A stretch of DNA of 64,000 bases from assembly GCF_003094615.1 (NCBI RefSeq), contig NZ_QDKO01000043.1:188358-252357 (forward strand), read 5' to 3'. Positions 25,584 through 32,974 of this stretch are shown piece by piece (position 1 is the stretch's first letter; each line of letters begins with the position of its first letter). The DNA is from Caulobacter radicis. Its GTDB lineage: Bacteria; Pseudomonadota; Alphaproteobacteria; Caulobacterales; Caulobacteraceae. Position numbers and translations under genes: made by a program. The notes beneath the pieces are model-generated. The model worked only from the letters and a program-made list of their open reading frames with translations, made no database searches and was not told the origin of the DNA.

Positions 25584-26821
25584 AGGCCCATCACCTTTCG
25601 CCAGTAGCGGTACATGCCGCGCACGGCCGTTTCGGTGACCTGGTGGTCGGTGCTCTCGATGGCGCGCCCGCCCATCTGCAGGATCATGTGCGCGTCGGGG
25701 GACGGCGTGGCGCCCTGCTGGGTCATCTCCAGCACCTCGCCGTCGTCGGCCGAGACGAAGCCGGCCGGACCGAAGAGGTTGGCCTGGCGCGTGCGGCGCA
25801 GGCGCATCTCCGGCGTGTCGTCGGCATAGCACCAGTGGGTCCAGTGGAAGTCGAACCCGCCTGGCCCCTTGGGCACGATCTGACGGGTGGTCAGCGAATT
25901 GACCTGCTGTTGCAGGATCACGCTGGGGAAGATGGTGATCATGCCCACCGTCTCCTCGCCGGGGAACTCCTGCACCACGTCCATGACGCGGGGATCCTCG
26001 AGCACCAGGTCGCCCTGGAAGTTGCGGATGTCGGCCATGGCCTCGGTCTTTTCCTGCTCGCCCTTGCGGGAGATCAGGATGCCGTGGCGGCCCTCGTCGT
26101 CGATATCGACCGCCGACTTCTGGTCGGCGCGGAACAGGCCGAAGGTGGCGAAGAACACGTGCAGCAGGCCCGCGTGGTACGGGTCCTTGATGTTCTCCTG
26201 CATCTGCTTCCAGTTGGCAGGAATGTGCTGGCGGTTGTAGCCCAGCACTTCCAGCTTCCGGCCGTCATAGACGCGCGTGTAGTGCTTCCAGAACTTCTCG
26301 CCGAGGTACTCGCGGAAGGCCGGGGTCTCTTCGGAGAAGGTGGCCCAGACGACGCCGTGGACTTCCTCGACGCGCAGCTTGGTCAGGCCGTTCTGCGTAA
26401 GGTCGAAGTCGGCCGGCATGCCGCCCTGGCGCTTGACGCCCCGGCGGAACGGCACGCCCTGCAGGTCGCCGTTCAGGGCGTACGACCACTGGTGATACGG
26501 GCAGATCAGCTCTTGCGAGTGGCCAAAGCGCGCCTGGCAGAACTTCACGCCCTTGTGGGCGCAGCGGTTCTCGACGACCGAGATCTCGTTCTCGGCGCTG
26601 CGCACCATGACGACCGGACGCTCGCCGAGGGTGGCGGTCTTCCAGTCGCCGACATTGGGGATCTCGCACTCCAGGCCGACGTACAGCCAGTGCGGGCCGT
26701 ACCAGATCTTGCGCAGCTCCTCGGCGTAGATCTCGGGGTCGGAATAGACCCAGTACGGGACGGCGGCGTCCGCATCGGCGGGCCACAGGCGGCCTTCCGG
26801 GGGACGAACGGGGATGGTCAT
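25580..26821 (-). CDS. Ring-hydroxylating oxygenase alpha (large) subunit, salicylate 5-hydroxylase-like
   Basis: The terminal oxygenase that hydroxylates the aromatic acid, most likely salicylate to gentisate. The 413 residues show the Rieske centre (Cys87, His89 in CAHKG; Cys107, His110 in CPYHQWSY) and the mononuclear-iron site in QENIKDPYHAGLLH, with the bridging Asp213 and ligands His216 and His221. The segments VPFRRGVKRQGGMPADF and RQANLFGPAGFVSADDGEV recall NagG from the gentisate branch of naphthalene degradation. Anthranilate dioxygenase large subunits are related, but the gentisate genes downstream favour salicylate. The ATG at 26821 gives the family's normal N-terminus; a longer frame to 27061 overlaps the reductase gene and is rejected. 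It is the first gene of the operon. Confidence 0.88.
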   Translation of the reverse strand: MTIPVRPPEGRLWPADADAAVPYWVYSDPEIYAEELRKIWYGPHWLYVGLECEIPNVGDWKTATLGERPVVMVRSAENEISVVENRCAHKGVKFCQARFGHSQELICPYHQWSYALNGDLQGVPFRRGVKRQGGMPADFDLTQNGLTKLRVEEVHGVVWATFSEETPAFREYLGEKFWKHYTRVYDGRKLEVLGYNRQHIPANWKQMQENIKDPYHAGLLHVFFATFGLFRADQKSAVDIDDEGRHGILISRKGEQEKTEAMADIRNFQGDLVLEDPRVMDVVQEFPGEETVGMITIFPSVILQQQVNSLTTRQIVPKGPGGFDFHWTHWCYADDTPEMRLRRTRQANLFGPAGFVSADDGEVLEMTQQGATPSPDAHMILQMGGRAIESTDHQVTETAVRGMYRYWRKVMGL

Positions 26822-26898
26822 GGGCAGCTCCCAGACGGTGGTCGAAGCGGCGATCTCACGTCGCCATTGACCCTCACCCTGTCGTGGGTTTTGATCCA

Positions 26899-26924
26899 TG
26901 TCAAATGCATTGCATATTATGCAA
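26899..26924. promoter_or_regulatory. Divergent control region with candidate IclR operator
   Basis: TTGCATATTATGCAA (26910-26924) is a perfect inverted repeat with 7-bp arms around one T, AT-rich against a GC-rich background. On the minus strand, TTGACA (26904 to 26899) follows 5 bp later and can be the -35 of the hydroxylase operon. The palindrome also overlaps TATTAT (26915-26920), a possible -10 for the plus-strand reductase gene. A 15-bp palindrome next to a -35 fits how IclR-family activators bind. The regulator encoded at 28321 is the obvious candidate. Confidence 0.6.
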
Positions 26925-26944
26925 CGCGAGAGGAAGCACACGCC

Positions 26945-28135
26945 ATGGAACAACGCATCGTCGTAGTCGGCGCCGGACATGCCGGCGGAGCCGCCGCCAT
27001 CACCTTGAAGGAATTGGGTTTTTCGGGATCGATCACGCTGGTCGGCGAGGAAGCCGAGCATCCGTACGAACGGCCCAGCCTGTCCAAGGAGTACCTGTCG
27101 GGCAAGGACGCCGCGCCCGTCTACCTCGCCGAGGAATCCCGCTGGAGCGAGCTTGGCGTCGACCTGCGGCTAGGAGTCGCGGCGGCCTCGATCGACCGCG
27201 AGAGCCGCATCGTGACGCTCTCGGACGGGACCGCCCTGCCCTATGATCAGCTGATCCTGGCCACCGGCGGCGAACCGCGTCAGCTGCCCTTCCCGACCCA
27301 TCCGAGGATCTTTCCGCTGCGCACGACGGGCGACGCCAAGGCCATCGCGGCGGCGGCCAAGCCAAATGGTCGCGCGGTGGTGATCGGCGGCGGGGTGATC
27401 GGGCTGGAGACGGCCTCGACGCTTCAGGAACTTGGCCTGACCGCCGTCGTCATCGAGGCGGGAGAGCGCCTTTTGGGCCGCAACGTGCCGGGCGACGCCG
27501 CCGACTGGCTGGCCGCCGCCCATGAGCGGGTCGGGGTGGAGATTCGCCTCGGCCGCTCCGTGGCCGCCATCGAGCCGGAGGGCGAGACCCTGACCCTGCG
27601 ACTCGACGACGGCCAGACCCTGGAAGCCGACCTGGTGGTCGTGGGCATCGGCATCGTACCGCGCGCGGGCCTGGCCGAGGCCGCCGGCCTGCCGGTGGGT
27701 GGCGGCGTGCTGGTCGACGAGGCCTATCGCTCGATCGGCGACGCGAACGTCTACGCCATCGGGGATCTCGCCCTGCGCCGGTTCGGCGACGCGGCCGCGC
27801 CGCAGCGGATGGAGACCTGGGCCCATGCCCAGAGCTCGGCCCGCGCGGCGGCCCTGGCGATCCTGGGCCAGCCGGCCGAAGCAGAGCCCGCCCCATGGTT
27901 CTGGACCGCCCAGTGCGGCCACAACCTGCAGATCCTGGGCGACCCGGCCGCCGGCGACACGGTGGTGGCGCGCGGCGAGGCTGTGAGGCTCTACCTCCGA
28001 GACGGCGTGCTGGTCGGCGCCGCGTGCCTCGACCAGCCCCGCGACTTCGCTTCGGCCCGCCGGCTGATCGGCAAGCCGCTGAAGGCGGAGCTGGCGGGGG
28101 ATCCGGGCACGGACCTGCGCAAGGCGGCGGCTTAA
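26945..28135 (+). CDS. FAD-dependent ferredoxin-NAD(P)+ reductase of the ring hydroxylase
   Basis: Takes electrons from NAD(P)H and passes them to the Rieske ferredoxin at 24748. The 396 residues match BphA4/rubredoxin-reductase type enzymes. The FAD-binding GAGHAGG is at 9-15, NAD-binding VVIGGGVIGLE at 145-155, and the second FAD motif VYAIGDLA near 275. A reductase C-terminal domain follows. It is divergent from the oxygenase operon across a 123-bp control region, so both halves of the system can be induced together. The start has GAGAGGAAG upstream. Confidence 0.92.
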   Translation: MEQRIVVVGAGHAGGAAAITLKELGFSGSITLVGEEAEHPYERPSLSKEYLSGKDAAPVYLAEESRWSELGVDLRLGVAAASIDRESRIVTLSDGTALPYDQLILATGGEPRQLPFPTHPRIFPLRTTGDAKAIAAAAKPNGRAVVIGGGVIGLETASTLQELGLTAVVIEAGERLLGRNVPGDAADWLAAAHERVGVEIRLGRSVAAIEPEGETLTLRLDDGQTLEADLVVVGIGIVPRAGLAEAAGLPVGGGVLVDEAYRSIGDANVYAIGDLALRRFGDAAAPQRMETWAHAQSSARAAALAILGQPAEAEPAPWFWTAQCGHNLQILGDPAAGDTVVARGEAVRLYLRDGVLVGAACLDQPRDFASARRLIGKPLKAELAGDPGTDLRKAAA

Positions 28136-28148
28136 GACCCCTCCAGCT

Positions 28149-28302
28149 CGTCATCCCGGCCGAAGCTCCGCGCAGCGGGGCGTAGAGCCGGGACCCAGGG
28201 GTCGCCGGCAATGCGTCAGCCGCCCGCGCCCGGCGGTGAGTTCAGGCGCCGAGCCCAGTCCCCTGGGTCCCGGATAAGCGCTTCGCGCTTTCCGGGATGA
28301 CG
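28149..28302. repeat. Nested inverted repeat between reductase and IclR genes
   Basis: The outer arms CGTCATCCCGG (28149-28159) and CCGGGATGACG (28292-28302) pair perfectly. The inner arms CCGGGACCCAGGGG (28188-28201) and CCCCTGGGTCCCGG (28260-28273) also pair perfectly, and small hairpins cap both sides. The GGGACCCAGG core is shared with the repeat at 221-306. It lies between convergent genes and could terminate both. Confidence 0.85.
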
Positions 28303-28320
28303 AAGAAGGTTGGACGCCCC

Positions 28321-29097
28321 TCAAACCGCCGGGCGGCGGCCGCCGATGGTGGTCGTCACCTGGTCGCAGACGGCGGCCAGGGCCTGGCGGACCTCGTCGT
28401 CGCGGTCGGGCACGAAGGCGTCGGTGGCAAGGACCGTGGCGGTGACGACGGCCTCGCCTTGCAGGTCGAAGATCGGCAGGGCCGTGGCCCGCAGGCCCGG
28501 GATCAGCGAGCCGCTGATGGCCGAATAGCCGGTCTGGCGCACCCTCTGACGCAGGGCCTCGACGTCGACGGGCGCCAGGCCGCGCTCGGCCTGCGTCTCA
28601 CGCTCGACCATGTGGCGGGTGTGGCTCTCGGGGCGGAAGGCCAGGAACACGTGGCCGGTGGCCGAGCGCAGCAGCGGCAGCGACGAGCCGACCATCAGCG
28701 AGGTGGCCACCGGCGGCGAGCCCATGGCCCAGCGCACGACGATCGGGCCGCTGGGACCGAGGGCCGCGATCTGCACCGTGCGGCCGGTCTCGCGCGAGAA
28801 GGCGGTGATGGCCTCGTCAGCCTCGCGGAAGGCGTCGACCCGCGCCAGGGCGCCCAGGCCAAGGCGCAGGGCGCCGGGACCAAGATCGTAGCGGCCGGTG
28901 GCCGGGTCCTGCCTGGCCATGCCCGAGGCGACCAGGCTGGCGAGATAGCGGTGGGCCTGCGAGGCCGACAGGTCCGAGGCCTGGGCGATCACGCCCAGGG
29001 CGGCCGGCCCATCCAGGGTCGCAAGCACGTCCAGCACCCGCAGGCCGATGCCGACCGACTGGATGCCTGAACGCTGCTTGGAATCCGACTCGGTCAC
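28321..29097 (-). CDS. IclR-family transcriptional regulator
   Basis: A 258-residue regulator with an N-terminal winged helix at about 13-75 (IQSVGIGLRVLDVL, then LSASQAHRYLASLV as the recognition region) and a C-terminal effector-binding domain (GFSAI-like GYSAISGSLIPGLRATALPIFD). Members often activate or repress aromatic-acid catabolism in response to the substrate or an intermediate. It lies at the end of the aromatic cluster, and a palindrome in the divergent control region at 26910 is its likely target. Effector identity is unknown. Confidence 0.9.
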   Translation of the reverse strand: MTESDSKQRSGIQSVGIGLRVLDVLATLDGPAALGVIAQASDLSASQAHRYLASLVASGMARQDPATGRYDLGPGALRLGLGALARVDAFREADEAITAFSRETGRTVQIAALGPSGPIVVRWAMGSPPVATSLMVGSSLPLLRSATGHVFLAFRPESHTRHMVERETQAERGLAPVDVEALRQRVRQTGYSAISGSLIPGLRATALPIFDLQGEAVVTATVLATDAFVPDRDDEVRQALAAVCDQVTTTIGGRRPAV

Positions 29098-29146
29098 TGG
29101 CTGGGTCCTGCGCTGGGAAGCGATTGAACCCGATGATGAAACGCCA

Positions 29147-29175
29147 GAGCCCCGACTCGCAAGGCGTCGGGGCTC
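29147..29175 (-). terminator. Terminator-like hairpin after the propeller protein gene
   Basis: GAGCCCCGAC (29147-29156) and GTCGGGGCTC (29166-29175) pair perfectly over 10 bp with a 9-nt loop. On the minus strand the tract after the stem is TGGCGTTTCATC, a weak T-run. It lies 35 bp beyond the gene ending at 29211. Confidence 0.6.
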
Positions 29176-29210
29176 CTTAGGTGTTCATAGATGAGAAACG
29201 CTCGCAGAAA

Positions 29211-30020
29211 CTACTTCGCCAGCGGGACCCGCATGGCCAGCACCTCGCGGCTTCGACGGGTGATGCCATAGAGCATGCCCTTGTCGCTTTCGTCCCAGTC
29301 GATGGCCTGCCCCTCGGCCTCCATGCCGATGGTGTCGAGGTGATCGAGCACCCCGCCGCCCATCGGCAGCTGCATGACATAGAGCTCGGGCAAATCATGG
29401 CCGCTGAGATAGAGCCGCCCGTCGGGACCCCAGCCGCCGCCGGAAATGCTCATCGGCTTGATCCGCTCAAGCACGGTGGCCGGAAGCGCCCAGGCCTCGA
29501 GGCGACGCCACTGGTCGTCGAACTTGACCAGCGTGGTGTGGCGGTGGTCGCGCGGCGGCTCGCCGCCCTTGGCGTCGTAGTTGGCGAACATCGCCCACCA
29601 GGCGCCGTCGTGGCGGTCGACCCAGGTGACCGAGCCCGTCCCCAGGCCCAGCGAGACGCTGCGCTTGTGGGCCAGGGTCATGGGATCGAAGACCTCGACC
29701 GTGCTGACGTGGGGCGTGGCGGGGAAGTTGGAGCTGGCGCAGACCAGCTCCTTTGCGATCACCGCGCACGAGTTGATGTGCGGGAATCGGGCCTTGTCGC
29801 CGGTCCATTCGGCGCGCTTGTCGCCGGTCTTCTTGTCGAAGCGGACAATGCGCCAGTTGCTGACGGAATAGACGTCGTTCGGGCCGGCGGCGGCGCCCTG
29901 GCTGGCGCCGGCGTCGTAGCGGCGAACGGTTTCGGCCTTGCGCGCTGGCGCTGGCTTGGCGGTCTGGGCCGCCGGAGCCTCGGCCTGCAACGCCAGGGCC
30001 GCGATGAGTTCCAGGATCAT
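29211..30020 (-). CDS. Secreted beta-propeller-like protein, function unknown
   Basis: A 269-residue protein with a signal peptide (about 1-19) and an Ala/Pro/Lys-rich lead. The rest is all-beta in character with repeated short motifs such as YSVSNWRIVRFDKKTG, VTWVDRHDGAWWAMFANYD, GWGPDGRLYLSGHDLPELYV and YGITRRSREVLAMRVP, as in SMP-30/YncE-like propellers. No enzyme motif is certain. It starts 23 bp after the TBDR at 30044 and is almost certainly cotranscribed, so it probably works on or binds the ligand of that receptor outside the cytoplasm. Confidence 0.7.
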   Translation of the reverse strand: MILELIAALALQAEAPAAQTAKPAPARKAETVRRYDAGASQGAAAGPNDVYSVSNWRIVRFDKKTGDKRAEWTGDKARFPHINSCAVIAKELVCASSNFPATPHVSTVEVFDPMTLAHKRSVSLGLGTGSVTWVDRHDGAWWAMFANYDAKGGEPPRDHRHTTLVKFDDQWRRLEAWALPATVLERIKPMSISGGGWGPDGRLYLSGHDLPELYVMQLPMGGGVLDHLDTIGMEAEGQAIDWDESDKGMLYGITRRSREVLAMRVPLAK

Positions 30021-30043
30021 GATCGGTCTCCCTTTGCCCTATC

Positions 30044-32641
30044 CTAGAAGCTGACCGCCGCGCCGACCCAGTAGGTGCGACCGTAATTGGCCCACTCCTG
30101 CAGGTAGCCGCGCCCCGGGCCGGTCACTTCCTGGCGGCCGGTGTTGGAGAGGTTCTGGCCCTCGACGAACACGGTGTAGTGGTCGGCGAAGCGCCAGGAC
30201 AGGCTGGCGTCGAACACGTGGCGGCCCTTCCAGTACTGGTCGGAGTTGGGGTTGGCGTCGTTGATCGTCTCCAGCTGGCCGCCGATGTAGTTGTGCGAGA
30301 TCCGGGCCTCGAACGGGCCGCGCTGGTAGTAGATCGACTCGTTGGTGGTGATCTCCGGCTGCTGGAACAGGCCGGTGACGCGCGGGCCGGCCGAGGTCAG
30401 GAAGGTGAACTCGGTGTCCAGCCAGGTGATGTTGCCGTTGAAGCCGAAGCCGTCGAACGGCGCGGGCAGGAAGGTGAAGGCCTGCTGCGCGGCGAACTCG
30501 ACGCCGTTGATCTTGGCCGTCTCGGCGTTGCGCGGGGTCGACACCAGCACCGTCTCGGGGCCCCGGCCCACATTGAGGGTCTCGGTCGAGCTCAGCGTGA
30601 AGATCTCGTTCTTGATGTCCTTGCTGAACACCGCCAGCGAGACCATGCCGTCGGTCGGATAGAACTCGACCGACAGGTCCAGGCCCTTGCTCTCGCGCGC
30701 CTTCAGGCCCGGATTGCCGCGCGACAGGGTCGGCTGGCTGCCGTCGAAGTTCAGGGTTTCGGTGGCGGCCAGCGAGCCGTAGTCGGGACGGCCGATGGTG
30801 TTGGTCCAGGCGGCGCGGACGATCCAGTTGTCGGCCGGCTTCCACTGCACGTGCAGGCTGGGCAGCCAGTTGTCGTACGAGCCGTCGTTGCTGGTCGGGG
30901 TCAGGACGCCGCCGGTGTTGCGGATGGCGCTGGACGAGACCTTGGTGTGCTCGTAGCGCAGACCGCCCAGCAGGGTGACGTCGCCGAACTGGTAGCTGGC
31001 CTGGCCGTAGCCGGCGTAGATGTCCTCGTCGACGCCGTAGTTGCCGGTGGGCGCGGTGACGGTGGTCGTGAAGCGGTCGCGGTTGGCCTTGAAGAAGGCC
31101 ATGGCCTCGGCCGCGCCGATGCGCGGGTTCAGGCGATAGCGGCCGGCGATCAGCTGGTCGGGACCGGCGGTGTCGACCTCGGCCAGGGTGTAGGTGAAGC
31201 CCGTGCCGGCGCGGTAGTTGATCTGGCTATTGGTGAAATCGCGCTTGGTCGAGCGCAGCACGCCGCCGACCTTGGCCTTCCAGGCGCCGTCGTCGTCGAA
31301 GGCCAGGTTGAAGCGGGCCTGGCTGGTCTTCTCGTCGGTCTTGGTCAGGGCGTCGCGGTGCTGTTGCAGCACGTAGTTGGCCGGGTTGCGCATCGCCGCC
31401 TCGTTGGTCGAGGTGAAGATCGGGAACAGCGGGTTGGAGGTGTCGTAGGTGAAGCCGTAGTTGGCGCCCTGGGCGTCGACGGTGCGGAACTCCACCGAGT
31501 GGTTGGGCACCTCCAGGCCGGCCTGCGAGTAGACGAGGTCGCCGTCCAGCTTCCACTGGGGCGCGAAGCTCCAGGCGAAGCCCGTGCGGGCCATGCCGAT
31601 CTCGCGCTTGGTGATCGGCTGATTCAGCTGGATGATGCCGCGGCCGCGGGCGAAGCTGCCGCTGGTCTGGGTCTGGTTGGCGACGTTGCCGAGCGGCTCG
31701 ATACGGTACTCGATGCGCTCCTCGTCGTCCTCCATGCGCGAGAACAGGGCCGAGGCCTCCCAGCGGAAGTCGTCGGTCGGGCGATACTCGACCTTGCCGT
31801 TCACGCCGCTGCGCTGCTTGGTGTTGTTGTACCAGAACAGGCGCAGCTGGGTCGGCACCTGGATGCCGTTGCCATTGGCCGCGCCCGACAGCACCGGCGC
31901 GCCGGCGGCGGTGTATTCGCGCACGCTGGGATCGGCGGCCTCGACCTGCGGAATGTCGTAGTCGAGCTGCTCGTGCGAGGCGCCGATGACCACGCCCCAC
32001 TGGTCTTCCGAACCGAAGGTGCGGCCGGCGGCGAAGGCCAAGCGGTAGGACGGCTTGTCGTTGCGCACGTCGCCGTGGCGTTCGTAACTGCCGTACGAGG
32101 CCATGCCGTTGAAGAACGGCCGGCCCGCGTCAAAGGCGCTGCGGGTGGTGACGTTGATGACGCCGCCGATGGCGTTGCCGTCGTTTTCGGGCGTCACGGT
32201 CTTGATGACTTCCAGGCGGCCGGCCATCACCGAGGGCACGATGTCCATCGGCACGGTGCGGCCGCTCTCGTCGACCGAGGCCACCAGGGCGCCGTCGATG
32301 GTGGTGCGGTTGTAGGTCGAGCGCAGGCCGCGGATGACCGGGAAGCGCGGTTCGCCCTGGTCTTCCATCACCGAGATGCCGGGAATGCGGCGCAGGGCGG
32401 CGGCGGTGTTGTGGTCGGGCAGCTTGCCGATGTCGTCGGCCGAGACGACGTCGGACACCACGAAGGCGTCGCGCTTGACGGCGATGGCGGCGCGCTGGGC
32501 CTCGCGCTGGCCGGTGACGATGACCTCCTCGACGGCGTTGGGCGCCTCGTCCTCGGCGGCGTGGGCGAGCAGCGGCGCCGACAGGGCGCTGGTGGCGAGC
32601 AGGCCGGCGATCAGGCGGCTGGCGGCGAACGGCTTGGACAT
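30044..32641 (-). CDS. TonB-dependent receptor (Caulobacter/Xanthomonas carbohydrate-type subfamily)
   Basis: An 865-residue outer-membrane active importer. It has a signal peptide ending near AHAAE, a TonB box-like VEEVIVTGQR at about 37-46, then a plug domain with VSADDIGKLPDHNTAAALRRIPGISV, the hallmark of the subfamily that often takes up sugars or other non-siderophore ligands. NAIGGVINVTTRSAFD closes the plug. The 22-strand barrel ends in the C-terminal Phe (GAAVSF). AGAGGGG precedes the ATG. It heads a two-gene operon with the propeller protein. The ligand is not evident. Confidence 0.92.
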   Translation of the reverse strand: MSKPFAASRLIAGLLATSALSAPLLAHAAEDEAPNAVEEVIVTGQREAQRAAIAVKRDAFVVSDVVSADDIGKLPDHNTAAALRRIPGISVMEDQGEPRFPVIRGLRSTYNRTTIDGALVASVDESGRTVPMDIVPSVMAGRLEVIKTVTPENDGNAIGGVINVTTRSAFDAGRPFFNGMASYGSYERHGDVRNDKPSYRLAFAAGRTFGSEDQWGVVIGASHEQLDYDIPQVEAADPSVREYTAAGAPVLSGAANGNGIQVPTQLRLFWYNNTKQRSGVNGKVEYRPTDDFRWEASALFSRMEDDEERIEYRIEPLGNVANQTQTSGSFARGRGIIQLNQPITKREIGMARTGFAWSFAPQWKLDGDLVYSQAGLEVPNHSVEFRTVDAQGANYGFTYDTSNPLFPIFTSTNEAAMRNPANYVLQQHRDALTKTDEKTSQARFNLAFDDDGAWKAKVGGVLRSTKRDFTNSQINYRAGTGFTYTLAEVDTAGPDQLIAGRYRLNPRIGAAEAMAFFKANRDRFTTTVTAPTGNYGVDEDIYAGYGQASYQFGDVTLLGGLRYEHTKVSSSAIRNTGGVLTPTSNDGSYDNWLPSLHVQWKPADNWIVRAAWTNTIGRPDYGSLAATETLNFDGSQPTLSRGNPGLKARESKGLDLSVEFYPTDGMVSLAVFSKDIKNEIFTLSSTETLNVGRGPETVLVSTPRNAETAKINGVEFAAQQAFTFLPAPFDGFGFNGNITWLDTEFTFLTSAGPRVTGLFQQPEITTNESIYYQRGPFEARISHNYIGGQLETINDANPNSDQYWKGRHVFDASLSWRFADHYTVFVEGQNLSNTGRQEVTGPGRGYLQEWANYGRTYWVGAAVSF

Positions 32642-32940
32642 GTGGACCCCTCTGGCAAACGCGAGGGGCGCTTAGGGCGACGCCGTGACAGGGGCGCTAC
32701 ATTTGGATGTCAGCCAGAAACACGAAAGACGACGGTGCGATGACGACGCACGCCTAGGTCGCCCGGAAACCGCTTTCCGTAAGGGTCACGTGGCGGCGGA
32801 AAGGCCGGCGCCCGCCTATCGCGGCCCCAGCCCATTTTTTGCCGCGACCAGGCGTCCCGCCAATCGAGGCGCAACCTATTCGCGCCTTCGAGTGAATAAC
32901 GCTCAAGGAGTGCGCGAAGGAATCGCGCCCTTGGCAGTCA
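32642..32940. other. Intergenic region upstream of the TBDR gene
   Basis: About 300 bp with no convincing gene. It should hold the promoter of the TBDR at 30044. Next to the start there is a short hairpin (CCCCTC...GAGGGG) that partly overlaps the ribosome site. Nothing else stands out. Confidence 0.5.
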
Positions 32941-32968
32941 GCGAGGGCCGGCCGACGCCGGCCCTCGC
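32941..32968 (-). terminator. Strong hairpin after the siderophore receptor gene
   Basis: GCGAGGGCCGGC (32941-32952), loop CGAC, GCCGGCCCTCGC (32957-32968): a perfect 12-bp stem only 6 bp beyond the stop. No T-run follows on the minus strand, so it may stabilise the 3' end of the RNA or terminate with help. Confidence 0.6.
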
Positions 32969-32974
32969 GACGCC

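Noticed and set aside
26822..27061. Longer N-terminus for the hydroxylase alpha subunit
   Set aside because: It crosses the operator region and overlaps the divergent reductase gene; the family N-terminus matches the ATG at 26821.
30179..32743. Plus-strand frame opposite the TBDR at 30044
   Set aside because: Antisense, Gly/Val/Arg/Asp-rich and without any motif.
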